64,000 nucleotides of DNA from Synechococcus sp. PCC 7336 (GCF_000332275.1 NZ_CM001776.1:1783268-1847267); one strand, 5' to 3'. Shown: positions 36,613 through 45,250, counted from the first letter of the stretch. Translations and numbers: made by a program. The notes: generated by a model from the sequence alone, not told the origin.

Positions 36613-37530
36613 ATGCCTGTTCCCATCGTCTACCATTCCGACTACGTTGCGCCGCTGCCGGACGGCCATCGCTTTCCCATGCCCAAGTTCCAGCGGTTGT
36701 TCGAGATGTTGCAGCAGGAGGGCATCGCGCGTCAGGGATACTGTTTTGAACCGGAGATGCCCAGCCGCGAGTGCTTGCAACTGGTGCACGATCCTGATTA
36801 TGTGGCGGCTTATTGCGACGGCAGGCTCGACGATAAAGCGATGCGCCGTATTGGTTTGCCCTGGAGCGAGTCGGTGGTGCGGCGCACTTGTCGGGCGATC
36901 GGAGGCACGATCCTCACCGCTCGACTGGCCCTCGATCGCGGTCTTGCTTGTAACACGGCTGGGGGCACCCATCATGCGTTTCCAGACTATGGGTCGGGCT
37001 TTTGTATTTTCAACGATCTGGCGGTGGCGACGCGGGTGTTGCAACGGCGGCAGTTGGCTCGACGGATTTTGATTGTGGATTTAGATGTGCATCAGGGAGA
37101 TGGTACCGCCGTTATTTTTCACAACGACCCCAGCGTATTTACGTTTTCGATGCACTGCCAAGACAATTTTCCCGGCACTAAACAGCAAAGCTCATTGGAT
37201 GTGCCGCTACCGGTGGGAATGGAGGATGAAGACTACCTACAGACGCTGGCAGCCTATTTGCCGGATGTGTTGGCCGATTTCAAGCCCGATCTCGTTTTGT
37301 TCGATGCGGGAGTCGATCCCCATGTAGACGATCGCCTCGGCAAACTAGCTCTCACCGATACCGGCATCTATCGTCGCGAAATGCAGGTATTAAACACCTG
37401 TGTGGGGGCTGGCTATCCGGTAGCAGCAGTGATTGGGGGCGGCTATGCCAGCGATATCGCATCGTTAGTATATCGTCACTCGCTGTTGCATCGAGCAGCT
37501 GACGAGGTGTGTCGCCACTATGGCTTGTGA
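36613..37530 (+). CDS. Histone deacetylase family protein (acetoin utilisation/APAH-type)
   Basis: This 305-residue protein belongs to the zinc-dependent arginase/deacetylase fold. Active-site elements are GGTHHAFPDYGSGFCIFNDLAVA (His120, His121), zinc ligands Asp158 and His160 in VDLDVHQGDGTA, and a further Asp near 235 in LFDAGVDPHVDDRLG. Bacterial members remove acetyl groups from protein lysines or polyamines; this one's substrate is unknown. It is intact and full length for the family. Its closeness to the rhodanese gene suggests a small two-gene operon. Confidence 0.9.
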   Translation: MPVPIVYHSDYVAPLPDGHRFPMPKFQRLFEMLQQEGIARQGYCFEPEMPSRECLQLVHDPDYVAAYCDGRLDDKAMRRIGLPWSESVVRRTCRAIGGTILTARLALDRGLACNTAGGTHHAFPDYGSGFCIFNDLAVATRVLQRRQLARRILIVDLDVHQGDGTAVIFHNDPSVFTFSMHCQDNFPGTKQQSSLDVPLPVGMEDEDYLQTLAAYLPDVLADFKPDLVLFDAGVDPHVDDRLGKLALTDTGIYRREMQVLNTCVGAGYPVAAVIGGGYASDIASLVYRHSLLHRAADEVCRHYGL

Positions 37531-37677
37531 CGCAATGAGCCTGCGAATTGCATTACTGGCAGGTACTTTCGACAGTTAGGTCTATATATCCACAATAGCT
37601 CTGGGACCGCTACGGATGTATGTTTCAGAGGCGATCGCCGCTGTGATTTTGGTGCAGGGAATAGACTATCGGATACC

Positions 37678-38220
37678 TCAGGCATTCTTGCTCCCCTCTC
37701 CCCGGGGAGAGGGGCTGGGGGTGAGGGCCTCCATGACTATCTGCAACACCCCTTCCAAGTCATCAAAAACCTGTTGATTTTGCAAGCGCAGAACAGTCAG
37801 GCTATGCGATCGCATCCAAGCATCCCGCTCGCGATCCCGCTCGATTTGGGTTTGATGGATTCCACCATCCAGCTCAATGACAAGCTTTGCCGCGTGGCAG
37901 TAAAAATCGGCGATGTAGCGACCCATATTGTGCTGTCGTCTGAATTTGCCATGATTGAGTCTGCGATCGCGCAAGCATTCCCATAGAATCTGCTCGGCTG
38001 AGGTTTGATGCGATCGTAATTCACGGGCACGTTCTAAGAGTGTGCGGGGAATTTGTCGGAGCTTGCCGGTGAGGGTATTGCCCTCATCCCCCCGGCCCCC
38101 TTCTCCCTGGGGAGAAGGGGGAGTAAGATGCGCCTCTCCATTCTTGCTCCCCTCTCCCCGAGGGAGAGGGGCTGGGGGTGAGGGCTGTACCCCCAGCGGC
38201 TTCGTAATCTCCTGCATCAT
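37678..38220 (-). CDS. DUF559 domain protein (Vsr/endonuclease-like), framed by repeats
   Basis: The central 115 residues of this frame form a DUF559 domain: ARELRSHQTSAEQILWECLRDRRL, GKFRRQHNMGRYIADFYCHAAKLVIELDGGIHQ, and RDAWMRSHSLTVLRLQNQQVFDDL. The domain resembles very-short-patch-repair and other PD-(D/E)XK nucleases (Asp in ADFYC, Glu-x-Asp in IELDGG). The first 50 and last 12 residues are translations of the flanking G-rich repeat (PPAPLPRGEG and SPSPRGEG), so the native gene is likely shorter, with an in-frame start near the end of the upstream repeat. The domain is common in cyanobacterial genomes, often in repetitive surroundings. Confidence 0.75.
   Translation of the reverse strand: MMQEITKPLGVQPSPPAPLPRGEGSKNGEAHLTPPSPQGEGGRGDEGNTLTGKLRQIPRTLLERARELRSHQTSAEQILWECLRDRRLNHGKFRRQHNMGRYIADFYCHAAKLVIELDGGIHQTQIERDRERDAWMRSHSLTVLRLQNQQVFDDLEGVLQIVMEALTPSPSPRGEGSKNA
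37683..37729 (+). repeat. G-rich hairpin repeat, left copy flanking DUF559
   Basis: This copy contains CATTCTTGCTCCCCTCTCC and the mirrored GGGGAGAGGGG followed by GGGGGTGAGGGC. It is almost identical and in the same orientation to the copy at 38139-38186, so the DUF559 gene lies between direct repeats of about 47 bp. Confidence 0.9.
38081..38186 (+). repeat. G-rich hairpin repeats, two copies at the upstream end of DUF559
   Basis: Two copies of the core lie here: one inverted (38081-38123, CCCTCATCCCCCCGG followed by the mirrored GGAGAAGGGG) and one direct (38139-38186), nearly the same as 37683-37729. Both are translated as PPSPQGEG- and PPAPLPRGEG-like peptides in the DUF559 frame. Confidence 0.85.
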
Positions 38221-38369
38221 CTAACTCTAACGCATTGGTAAAGAATGTCAGATCGGAGGTCATTATAAACCGCGACTAGATTGAGATCCGTAGTTTTTCG
38301 ATCTCAGGATCGCCCCGCACTGGTCTCAGTGGTAGAATTTGGCATCTCTCGTTCGAAAATTGTCTAAAT

Positions 38370-38693
38370 ATGAAAGACGTTGCCGAACTGCACGAAGAAG
38401 CGATGGAGCTGGTAGACCGAATGCTACTGGCTCGCCTTCGGGGTGATGCCGAGGCGGTTGTATGGGCTCGTCAGGCTTTTGAGCGGGAGCGTCAGGTAGC
38501 GGATTTAATCGAGCAGAGATTTGACCTCGAACCGACTCGGTCGGTGTTGCATAGAAGCGCGGCTGCTTTGGCGATCGATTGTGGAGAGATTGAAGAGGCT
38601 AGGCGTTTAATCGAAGCCGGTTTAGCTGGATATCCTCCTGCAGGCATTGAGAAGGAGTTACAAGGCTTGTTGCGATCGGGCTCGAAAGGATGA
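38370..38693 (+). CDS. Small helical protein of unknown function (coupled to pentapeptide protein)
   Basis: I do not recognise this 107-residue protein. It is rich in Glu, Arg, Ala and Leu and is predicted by eye to be all helical; the two halves (ERERQVADLIEQRF and EEARRLIEAGLAGYP) resemble a TPR-like hairpin. It has no signal peptide. The stop codon overlaps the start of the next gene by four bases (ATGA), so the pair is translationally coupled and likely functions together. Confidence 0.65.
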   Translation: MKDVAELHEEAMELVDRMLLARLRGDAEAVVWARQAFERERQVADLIEQRFDLEPTRSVLHRSAAALAIDCGEIEEARRLIEAGLAGYPPAGIEKELQGLLRSGSKG

Positions 38694-39124
38694 AGCAATC
38701 GACCCACTTTTCGGGAGGGAATGCTGTTCGAAGCCCGCTAGACTTTCGCGGTCAGAATTTACGGGGGCGATCGTTTAAGGGGCAAGACCTGCGGGGGGCT
38801 GACTTTAGCGACGCGGATATTCGTGGAGCAAATTTTGTCAGGGCGAATTTCACGGGAGCAAATTTTAGCAATGTCACAGCGGGATTACAGCGCCGTTGGT
38901 TTCTGAGTTTACTTGCCCTCTCAGTTCTATTCGCGGCAATTTCTGGTGTGATGACTGCTTTCGCAGGAATCCTTGCTCTAGCCACCCTAGAAACCGCCCT
39001 CGCCAACCCAAAAGCCCCCGACAGCAAACGTAAAGCCAAAGGTGCCCTAGCCTTTTTCAACGGCCTTTCCATCGCCGCCAACATCAGCACCATCCTGCAA
39101 GCGATCGCCCAATTCTCCACCTAA
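38690..39124 (+). CDS. Pentapeptide-repeat protein with C-terminal membrane segments
   Basis: This 144-residue protein has about eight pentapeptide repeats of the A(D/N)LXX type in its first 62 residues (NLRGRSFKGQDLRGADFSDA, then further repeats), forming a short right-handed beta-helix. Two hydrophobic segments follow (about 66-95 and 120-140), so it is probably membrane-anchored. Cyanobacteria have many such proteins, mostly of unknown role. It starts inside the stop of the helical protein gene and ends 14 bp before the amidase stop on the other strand. Confidence 0.75.
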   Translation: MKQSTHFSGGNAVRSPLDFRGQNLRGRSFKGQDLRGADFSDADIRGANFVRANFTGANFSNVTAGLQRRWFLSLLALSVLFAAISGVMTAFAGILALATLETALANPKAPDSKRKAKGALAFFNGLSIAANISTILQAIAQFST

Positions 39125-39138
39125 ACCCCCAAACTCCC

Positions 39139-40926
39139 TCAAGTCCGATCGCCCACATAGCGAGCCAACGAATCAGCGATCGCCTCTGCCGTCCTCTGCT
39201 GGTGCTCGGGCGTAACAATCAGTTCAAACTCCTCCGGGTTGATCGTAAAACCCAACTCCAACAACACCGAAGGACAGCTCGTAGCCCGAATCACCGCCAG
39301 ACTGGAAAAGAAATGACCGTAATCCGGTTGACCCAAATCCCGCAGCAAATCTAAATGCAACGCTTGAGCCAGTGGACGACTGTGGGGAAAATACCAAAAG
39401 CTAGCAATCCCGCGCGTGTTTTCAGCATCGCCACTATCGGGCAGAGCATTGTAATGGATGCTGACAAACAGATGAGGCTCGGCATCCCCTTGCAGATCGG
39501 CACGATCGGCCAAGGGCACGAACACATCTGCCGTACGAGTCATCAACACCTCAGCCCCACGCTCGCGCAACAGAGCCGCCAACCGCTGACTGACACTCAA
39601 ATTCAGCGCCTTTTCGGGATACCCATTCGGCCCCCGCGCCCCCAAATCGATCTCGCCGCCGTGACCGGGGTCGATCGCAATCTTCAGCCCCCTCAACGGC
39701 GCGCTGGCATCCGTCTGAGGCGCATGGCGCACCCGCAACAACAACGTCGTGCCCTCATAAGTCGCCTCGTACCCCCAAGCATAATCCCGCGATAAATGCA
39801 GCTTGTAGCGAATGCGATCGCCACTCACCTGCCCCCAACTCACCGCCGTCACCAACGGATCGTCAGCATCCATCCGAAAAAAGTCCGTCTGCAACGATGC
39901 CCCATCCAACTCCAGCACGATCTGACCCGGCTCTTCTGTGACGTTGTAGGGCAACCGCACCGTCAGCGGCAAGCGCAACTCCGTCCATTCCCCCACCCGC
40001 GTCAACTGCACGCTCCCAACCGCGCTGCGGGGAGGCTCGGGCACAGACACAATCTCCGCTTGGGCCGCCGCAATCCACTTCTCCGATGCAGTCTGGAGCC
40101 AGTCATTCTCTCGCCCGACAATCTCCGATTGAGTGCCCTGCGGCCAAGGGGAGTAACGGATATAAGAACTGCTGGGACCGTTGCGGGCGATCGCATCATC
40201 GGTATTCGCCCTTGCCACCAGCGTTGCTTGAGGGTCGAGCACCCGCAGGAGGCCAGCATTTGCCGTCACCGTTTGACCGCTGGCGGTCAAGACAATTTGC
40301 GGGCTCGTTTCCCCACCGGCACGACTGTCCGGCAAGTTTGCACAGCCTCGATACCGCCCTGCTTGTACGACAGGAACCGCCTCAATCTCCCCCGTTAAAA
40401 TCGCATTTGCCACCGGCAAACTCGTCACATTCGAGTCAGCCACCAACGGCACCAACTCATCCCACAAGCGCACGCTGACATCGGCATTGGGAGTGCCGAT
40501 CGCCTCAAAGCAAACCACCTCCCCCGGTTGTTTCCACACATCCCCTTGCGGTTGGATGGTATCTGACAGCAAGCCAACGGTTGCAGGAGCCGAACGGATC
40601 GGGTTGAGGCGAGTGACCTGGCGCACGAACTGCTGAGGAGCTCCGTTGGAGGGTCGCAGAATAAAAGTAAATGTGTTGCTGCCGATCGCTAAGGGAAAGC
40701 TGGGGGCAAAGTGACCGGCGGGACTGCGGTGGATCGCTTGCCCGTTCACCGTGACTTGAGTGCGGGCGGGGGCGGTGCCGATAAAAAAGATAGACTGCGA
40801 TGCCGTACTGTGATTCTCGGGCGGATAGACAATCTGCCAGTCATCCGCAACACTCGGCCTGCCGGTGACAATTAGAGCCCCCAACAGAATGGCGATCGCC
40901 ACCCCCACCACTCTCCAGCGTTTCAT
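39139..40926 (-). CDS. N-acetylmuramoyl-L-alanine amidase (Amidase_3, AmiC-like)
   Basis: This secreted enzyme of about 595 residues cleaves the amide bond between peptide and MurNAc in peptidoglycan. A signal peptide (KRWRVVGVAIAILLGALIVTG) leads into a long N-terminal region with SH3-like and AMIN-like beta segments (to about 390). The C-terminal catalytic domain has the zinc ligands in IAIDPGHGGEIDLGARG, PEKALNL, FVSIHYNALPD and VLLELGFTINPEE. It should work in daughter-cell separation or wall turnover. I start it at the ATG at 40926, giving a cleaner signal peptide than 40941. Confidence 0.88.
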   Translation of the reverse strand: MKRWRVVGVAIAILLGALIVTGRPSVADDWQIVYPPENHSTASQSIFFIGTAPARTQVTVNGQAIHRSPAGHFAPSFPLAIGSNTFTFILRPSNGAPQQFVRQVTRLNPIRSAPATVGLLSDTIQPQGDVWKQPGEVVCFEAIGTPNADVSVRLWDELVPLVADSNVTSLPVANAILTGEIEAVPVVQAGRYRGCANLPDSRAGGETSPQIVLTASGQTVTANAGLLRVLDPQATLVARANTDDAIARNGPSSSYIRYSPWPQGTQSEIVGRENDWLQTASEKWIAAAQAEIVSVPEPPRSAVGSVQLTRVGEWTELRLPLTVRLPYNVTEEPGQIVLELDGASLQTDFFRMDADDPLVTAVSWGQVSGDRIRYKLHLSRDYAWGYEATYEGTTLLLRVRHAPQTDASAPLRGLKIAIDPGHGGEIDLGARGPNGYPEKALNLSVSQRLAALLRERGAEVLMTRTADVFVPLADRADLQGDAEPHLFVSIHYNALPDSGDAENTRGIASFWYFPHSRPLAQALHLDLLRDLGQPDYGHFFSSLAVIRATSCPSVLLELGFTINPEEFELIVTPEHQQRTAEAIADSLARYVGDRT

Positions 40927-40954
40927 CGCCACCCTCCTCAATATCTAGCAAGGT

Positions 40955-41122
40955 CACTTCGACAACTGCCTGTCTTCCAGCCTCAACTCCTCTCGCAAAG
41001 CCTGTCATCAGCCGTACCTTGAGGCTAGGAGAAATCCCAGCCAAGCTTTGCGGCTGTTCCTCCCCTCTCCCTAGGGAGAGGGGCCGGGGGTGAGGGCAAT
41101 GCAGAATCATGGAACTCAGATC
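40955..41122. repeat. MITE-like element E2 (about 168 bp)
   Basis: The left end GTCACTTCGACAACTGCCTG resembles the ends of the elements at 26487 and 49955. The right end has GGGGGTGAGGGC followed by GCAGAATCATGGAACTCAG. The core hairpin CTCCCCTCTCCC/GGGAGAGGGG lies at about 41060-41083. It fills the space between the amidase start and the chlG stop. Confidence 0.75.
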
Positions 41123-41144
41123 TAGCAAAACCAGTCTCTCGGGC

Positions 41145-42206
41145 CTAAATTCCAGCCCGAGCCATACCAAACGCCATCACCAACATGCCCAACACCAGAA
41201 ACGGCTGGGCACTCGCCTGATACTTAACATCGTTGGCAACCGGATCGCGCAAGAAGTACATATCCTGGAGCACAATCTGCGGAATCACCAAAAAGACAAT
41301 CAGAGTGGCCAACAGATTTTGACCCACCACCACCAAAAAGATCGCCATACTAATTTGAAAGACATCGATCGTAGTGACCGAAATCCAAGCGGCCTTTTGA
41401 ACGCCAAATACAACGGGCAGAGATTGCAGACCCAACTCGCGATCGCCCTCCACACTCTTGAAGTCATTCACCACCGCAATCCCCAAACCGGCAAGGCTGT
41501 AAATCAGCGTGATCGCAATAACCGTGGCATTTAACTGACCGAAGAGCGCGTGGCCCGCCCACCAAGGCAGCGCAATATAGCTAGAGCCCAAGGCATAGTT
41601 CCCCAACCAGCCATTTTGCTTCAGCTTGAGGGGCGGTGCCGAATAGATATAAGCCACGAAGATGCCGAACGCGGCTAACACCGTCATAATCGGAAACTCG
41701 TGCGCAGCCCACACATCCAGCCCAAACGCCAGCCCCAACCCCAGCAGCAGCAGCAGCCAAATCTGGGCAATCACCCGCTGGAGGGAAATCGCCCCCGAGG
41801 GAATCGGACGGTAGGGCTCGTTAATGGCGTCAATCTCGCGATCGTAATAGTCGTTCAACGTTTGAGTATAACCCGCCAGCAACGGCCCCGACATCAACAT
41901 GCAGGCCATCGATTGGGCAAAACACTCCCAAGTCCACTCGTAGCCGCCAGAGGAAGCCGCGCCGCACACCACCCCCCACATCAGCGGAATCCAAGTTACG
42001 GGCTTCATTAACTGCAAATGAATTTGCCAGACGGAGCGATCGCCCACCTCCGCCCCCTTCATGCCCAACATTTGGCGAGCTCGCGCCCCCTTCGAGGCCG
42101 CTCCATTGCCATCTTCGACAGCCGCAACCCCACTAGCATCGGGCAGCGGTATATCGACCTCCAGATCGGGAGCATTTTGCGGTTCGGGTGCAACAGATTC
42201 AGACAT
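41145..42206 (-). CDS. chlG: Chlorophyll synthase ChlG
   Basis: ChlG (about 353 residues) is a multi-pass thylakoid prenyltransferase that attaches the geranylgeranyl or phytyl chain to chlorophyllide a, the last step of chlorophyll synthesis. Family hallmarks are WIPLMWGVVCGAASSG, the polyprenyl-pyrophosphate-binding NDYYDREIDAINEPYRPIPSG (NDxxDxxxD) and the second motif in VNDFKSVEGDRELGLQSLPV. About eight transmembrane helices are visible. The start at 42206 follows from the acidic, disordered N terminus MSESVAPEPQN; the longer frame to 42380 has a basic, random-looking extension. Confidence 0.93.
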   Translation of the reverse strand: MSESVAPEPQNAPDLEVDIPLPDASGVAAVEDGNGAASKGARARQMLGMKGAEVGDRSVWQIHLQLMKPVTWIPLMWGVVCGAASSGGYEWTWECFAQSMACMLMSGPLLAGYTQTLNDYYDREIDAINEPYRPIPSGAISLQRVIAQIWLLLLLGLGLAFGLDVWAAHEFPIMTVLAAFGIFVAYIYSAPPLKLKQNGWLGNYALGSSYIALPWWAGHALFGQLNATVIAITLIYSLAGLGIAVVNDFKSVEGDRELGLQSLPVVFGVQKAAWISVTTIDVFQISMAIFLVVVGQNLLATLIVFLVIPQIVLQDMYFLRDPVANDVKYQASAQPFLVLGMLVMAFGMARAGI

Positions 42207-42330
42207 AGATCGCGATCGCAGTAACAACCATCGGCTTCTCGCTCGCTCGCGTGAGAGAGACGCTTTCATCCTTACATTTTGGCGGATTTTGCCATTAGCC
42301 GCTGGGCTTGCCAGCGTTCGTTTTCCATCC

Positions 42331-43206
42331 CTACGAAGAAGCGGGCTGAAACTTCGCAAATAACCGACGCAACACGCCATTCACAAACGCAGGAGATTCT
42401 TCCCCCCCATAGGTTTTCGCCAACTCCACCGCCTCGTTAATCCCCACCCGCTCGGGCACTGTTTGCAAAATATCGATCTCCACCACCGACAGGCGCAGAA
42501 TATCTCGTTCCACCCGCCCCAACCGCTTCAAATTCCACCCCACCAATGCTGCCTGCAAGCGTTCGTCAATTTCCCCCTTACTAGCCTGCAGCGTTTTCAC
42601 TAACTGGAGAGCATAATTGCGCACGTCGGCACGATCGGCCAACTGCACGAATTCGGGGAATGTGACCGTTGCCCCCAAGCAATTAATCGCCTTTTGCGTC
42701 GAGGCGATCGCCTCGATGGTACTCTTGCGAGCCCCCTGCAAGCGAGTTTCAAAATCAGTCAAGTACTGTGTGGCCGAACCCACCGCTAGATTGGCTTGCA
42801 TCACCGCCCCCCGCAATTCACTCAATAGGCTACTGGCTGATGGGCGGGCGGGATCGGCGGTGCGTAGGGTAGCTTCCAAACGGGCAAGTTGTTTCTGCAC
42901 CGCCTGCAATCGGGCCAGCTCGACCCGCTCCCCCACAGCTTCCCGCTTCGTTTGGGTCGCCTCCGACCCCTTCGATACTGGCTCTAGCTGCACTGGCAGA
43001 GACAATTCCCCCTCACTCAGGAGGCGATCGCCTTTGCTCAACTCATCCCCTGCCGCCCCCAAGGCATCTCGCATCTCGTCCGACAGCGATCGCACTGCCG
43101 CTACCACAAAATCTTCGAGCTGCTTGTCTTCGAGCTTGTCGGGCGCAGCCGGTAGCTGGCTGGCGGCTAGCAAAGCGAGTTCTCGGGCGACGCGCCTGGA
43201 TTGCAT
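42331..43206 (-). CDS. nusB: Transcription antitermination factor NusB with a long insertion
   Basis: NusB acts with NusE in ribosomal RNA antitermination and processive transcription. The N-terminal helix RRVARELALLAASQLP and the C-terminal half (ALVGWNLKRLGRVERDILRLSVVEID, VGINEAVELAKTYGGEESPAFVNGVLRRLF) are clear family sequence. At 291 residues it is roughly 80 longer than usual cyanobacterial NusB. The surplus is a charged, coiled-coil-like segment at about 75-150 (VSKGSEATQTKREAVGERVE and onward). It is on the minus strand next to chlG and trx. Confidence 0.85.
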   Translation of the reverse strand: MQSRRVARELALLAASQLPAAPDKLEDKQLEDFVVAAVRSLSDEMRDALGAAGDELSKGDRLLSEGELSLPVQLEPVSKGSEATQTKREAVGERVELARLQAVQKQLARLEATLRTADPARPSASSLLSELRGAVMQANLAVGSATQYLTDFETRLQGARKSTIEAIASTQKAINCLGATVTFPEFVQLADRADVRNYALQLVKTLQASKGEIDERLQAALVGWNLKRLGRVERDILRLSVVEIDILQTVPERVGINEAVELAKTYGGEESPAFVNGVLRRLFAKFQPASS

Positions 43207-43288
43207 TGCAGTAGTTTGGGAAGAGGGCTTTGCTATGCTATCAGGTCGGCGACCGCTGCATGGCGGAGGTGCCGCCCCGCACTCGATC

Positions 43289-43624
43289 TCAAGCGGTGGT
43301 CGCAGCCTGCAAGCGCTGCCTCAGTCTGGCTAAGAGTTCGTCGGGCTGCATCACCCCTTCGATGCGATCGAGCGGCTGGCCGTCTTTAAACAGCACGACG
43401 GTAGGCAGAGCCTCTATCTGCCACTGCGAGGCAATCTGCGGATACTTTTCCGTATCTATCTTCACCACCATTAGATCGTCTCCCGCCTGCCCCTTCACCA
43501 CATCCAGAATATTGGCCATAATCCGGCAGGGACCGCACCACTGGGCATAAAAGTCCACCAATACAGGCGTTTCCGATTGTTGGATCATGTCGGCAAAACT
43601 GCTAAAGGTCTGTTTCTGAGCCAC
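43289..43624 (-). CDS. trxA: Thioredoxin
   Basis: This 111-residue thioredoxin reduces protein disulfides in the cytosol. The redox motif WCGPC (Cys30, Cys33) in LVDFYAQWCGPCRIMANIL, the cis-proline in IEALPTVVLFKDG and the full-length fold are all present. The sequence looks like the m/x/y-type bacterial thioredoxins; which class is not certain. It is followed by nusB on the same strand, 82 bp away, and diverges from sppA, with about 200 bp between their starts for both promoters. Confidence 0.92.
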   Translation of the reverse strand: MAQKQTFSSFADMIQQSETPVLVDFYAQWCGPCRIMANILDVVKGQAGDDLMVVKIDTEKYPQIASQWQIEALPTVVLFKDGQPLDRIEGVMQPDELLARLRQRLQAATTA

Positions 43625-43826
43625 GCCAATCTCTCCTTTCGCTCGGGAGCTCTATGACTGCGATGGTAGCTCTCTCCTGCAGTGGTTCGGGGGATCGATG
43701 CGATTTCTTAAGCTCGCTGCAATCGCTTTCATCGACACAGGCCGAAGGTTCCCGCTTCACTCTGCCTTCAAAAAGGCAAACCCATCGCGTAGGATTGAGA
43801 CAGTTACCGCTCCCTAGGTCTATTCG

Positions 43827-44885
43827 ATGCAGCTCAATCGCATCCTGGCGATCGCCCTAATCGTGGTCTGTTTCTTTGCGGCTATCACCGCGTCGCGTCA
43901 ATCCTCTATTACGCCATCTAGCAGCGAATCCATTGCTCCCCCCAGTTTGAGTGGCGAAAGTTTTTGGCCTCGGGGCGATCGCATTGTGGCGATTTCTCTG
44001 CAGGGGCCAATCTCGGCAGACGCTAGCGGACTGATGGGGTCGCGCAAAGTTGCCGCACGCCTGCGACAACTGGCGAAAGAGGATCGCGTCAAGGGGGTAT
44101 TGCTCAAATTAAATAGTCCCGGCGGTACGGTGGGAGCCAGCCAAGAGCTGTACCGTGCGGTGAAGAAAGTGCGCGAGAACAAGCCGATTGTGGTGGCTGT
44201 GGGGGATCTGGCCGCTAGCGGTGCCTATTACACAGCCAGTGCAGCAGACGAGATTGTGGCCTATCCGGGTAGCTTGGTGGGCAGCATTGGGGTGATTATT
44301 CAAGGCATTAATGCTGCCGAATTGTTAGAGAAAATCGGCATCAGTCCCGAAACTATCAAAACCGGCCAGTTCAAAGACCTCCTTTCCCCCACCCGAGCCC
44401 TGTCCGAGCCCGAGCGGGAACTGCTGGCAGATTTGATTGACAACGCCTATCAACAATTTATTGAGGATGTGGCGCGGGGTCGCCAGCACCTACCCGAGAA
44501 CGCCGAGGCTGTTCTGAGCGAGGAGGTTATGCAAGCGCGAGAGGGGATGACAGTGGAACAGGTTCGCCAGCTCGCTGACGGACGCATTTTCACCGGCCAG
44601 CAGGCATTAGCCGCTGGTTTAGTGGACGAATTGGGCGGTATTGACGAGGCGATCGCCAATTTGCGCACCTGGATCGGCAATGACGATATCCCCGTCAGTA
44701 CCGAGTTTCCCGATCTCAATCTCTTCTGGAATCTATTCCAATCTCAATTCTCCGGCTTCTCCCCCTCTCCAGGCAACGCTCTACTTTCCCCCTCTCCGGC
44801 GATGCAGACTACTTCCAACTTGTCCGACGCACCAGTTCTGTGGCTATCCCCCTGGATGCAATTGCAGGCTCAGCTCGTTCCCTAA
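43827..44885 (+). CDS. sppA: Signal peptide peptidase SppA (S49 family)
   Basis: This 352-residue membrane-bound serine protease degrades leftover signal peptides. It has an N-terminal membrane helix (ILAIALIVVCFFAAI), the oxyanion-loop SPGGTVGASQELY, nucleophile Ser131 in LAASGAYYTASAADEIVAYPGS and general-base Lys183 in IKTGQFKDLLSP. The Ser-Lys spacing of 52 matches that of the short SppA of Bacillus. The last 40 residues are a low-complexity Ser/Pro tail ending LSPWMQLQAQLVP and are not part of the protease. A strong palindrome lies just downstream. Confidence 0.9.
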   Translation: MQLNRILAIALIVVCFFAAITASRQSSITPSSSESIAPPSLSGESFWPRGDRIVAISLQGPISADASGLMGSRKVAARLRQLAKEDRVKGVLLKLNSPGGTVGASQELYRAVKKVRENKPIVVAVGDLAASGAYYTASAADEIVAYPGSLVGSIGVIIQGINAAELLEKIGISPETIKTGQFKDLLSPTRALSEPERELLADLIDNAYQQFIEDVARGRQHLPENAEAVLSEEVMQAREGMTVEQVRQLADGRIFTGQQALAAGLVDELGGIDEAIANLRTWIGNDDIPVSTEFPDLNLFWNLFQSQFSGFSPSPGNALLSPSPAMQTTSNLSDAPVLWLSPWMQLQAQLVP

Positions 44886-44914
44886 AGTTTGCTCCCTACA
44901 TGAAAAACCCAGAA

Positions 44915-44946
44915 CGCGATAGCAGCATCTAGATGCTGCTATCGCG
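44915..44946. terminator. Perfect 32-bp palindrome downstream of sppA
   Basis: Sixteen bases starting CGCGATAGCAGCATCT are followed at once by their exact reverse complement. In RNA this would form a long, nearly loopless hairpin, and a second AT-rich hairpin with AGACT/AGTCT arms follows at about 44951-44977. There is no long T-run right after the first stem. It may act as a transcription terminator or RNA-stability element for sppA, or as a protein-binding palindrome. Confidence 0.55.
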
Positions 44947-45055
44947 CTAGAGACTTATTTAAAAATAAAGAGTCTTTTGGGAATAAGGACTTTTCAGTGC
45001 AGTGCAAGGAGTAGGCGGCAATCACCCGTCCAGTGACTCGGTGCCCAGCCTATTA

Positions 45056-45250
45056 CTAGTAGGCCAATGTGGAAAGCGTTTCTTTGAGATAGCGATGGAC
45101 GAGCACATCTAAGGAGACAGATGGGCGATCGCCTGTTGCTTCACTGGTCTGCGACTGTCGCCACTCCTGAAACCCAGAGCTTTCGGCGATCGCCTGACGG
45201 AGGGGATTCCAGACGGTTCGGCAATCTTGTTGTGAGGCAGAAGATGTCAT
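45056..45250 (-). CDS. Small conserved-looking cyanobacterial protein, unknown function
   Basis: This 64-residue protein has no recognised domain. The C terminus LDVLVHRYLKETLSTLAY looks like a short amphipathic helix of a kind I associate with small cyanobacterial proteins, and the N terminus is polar. It has its own intergenic space on both sides and an ATG start. Function unknown; a comparison across cyanobacteria would show whether the C-terminal helix is conserved. Confidence 0.55.
   Translation of the reverse strand: MTSSASQQDCRTVWNPLRQAIAESSGFQEWRQSQTSEATGDRPSVSLDVLVHRYLKETLSTLAY

Noticed and set aside
36136-37044. Minus-strand open frame of 302 codons across the rhodanese and HDAC-like genes
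   Set aside because: It is antisense to two proteins with clear active sites and has no protein-like pattern of its own.
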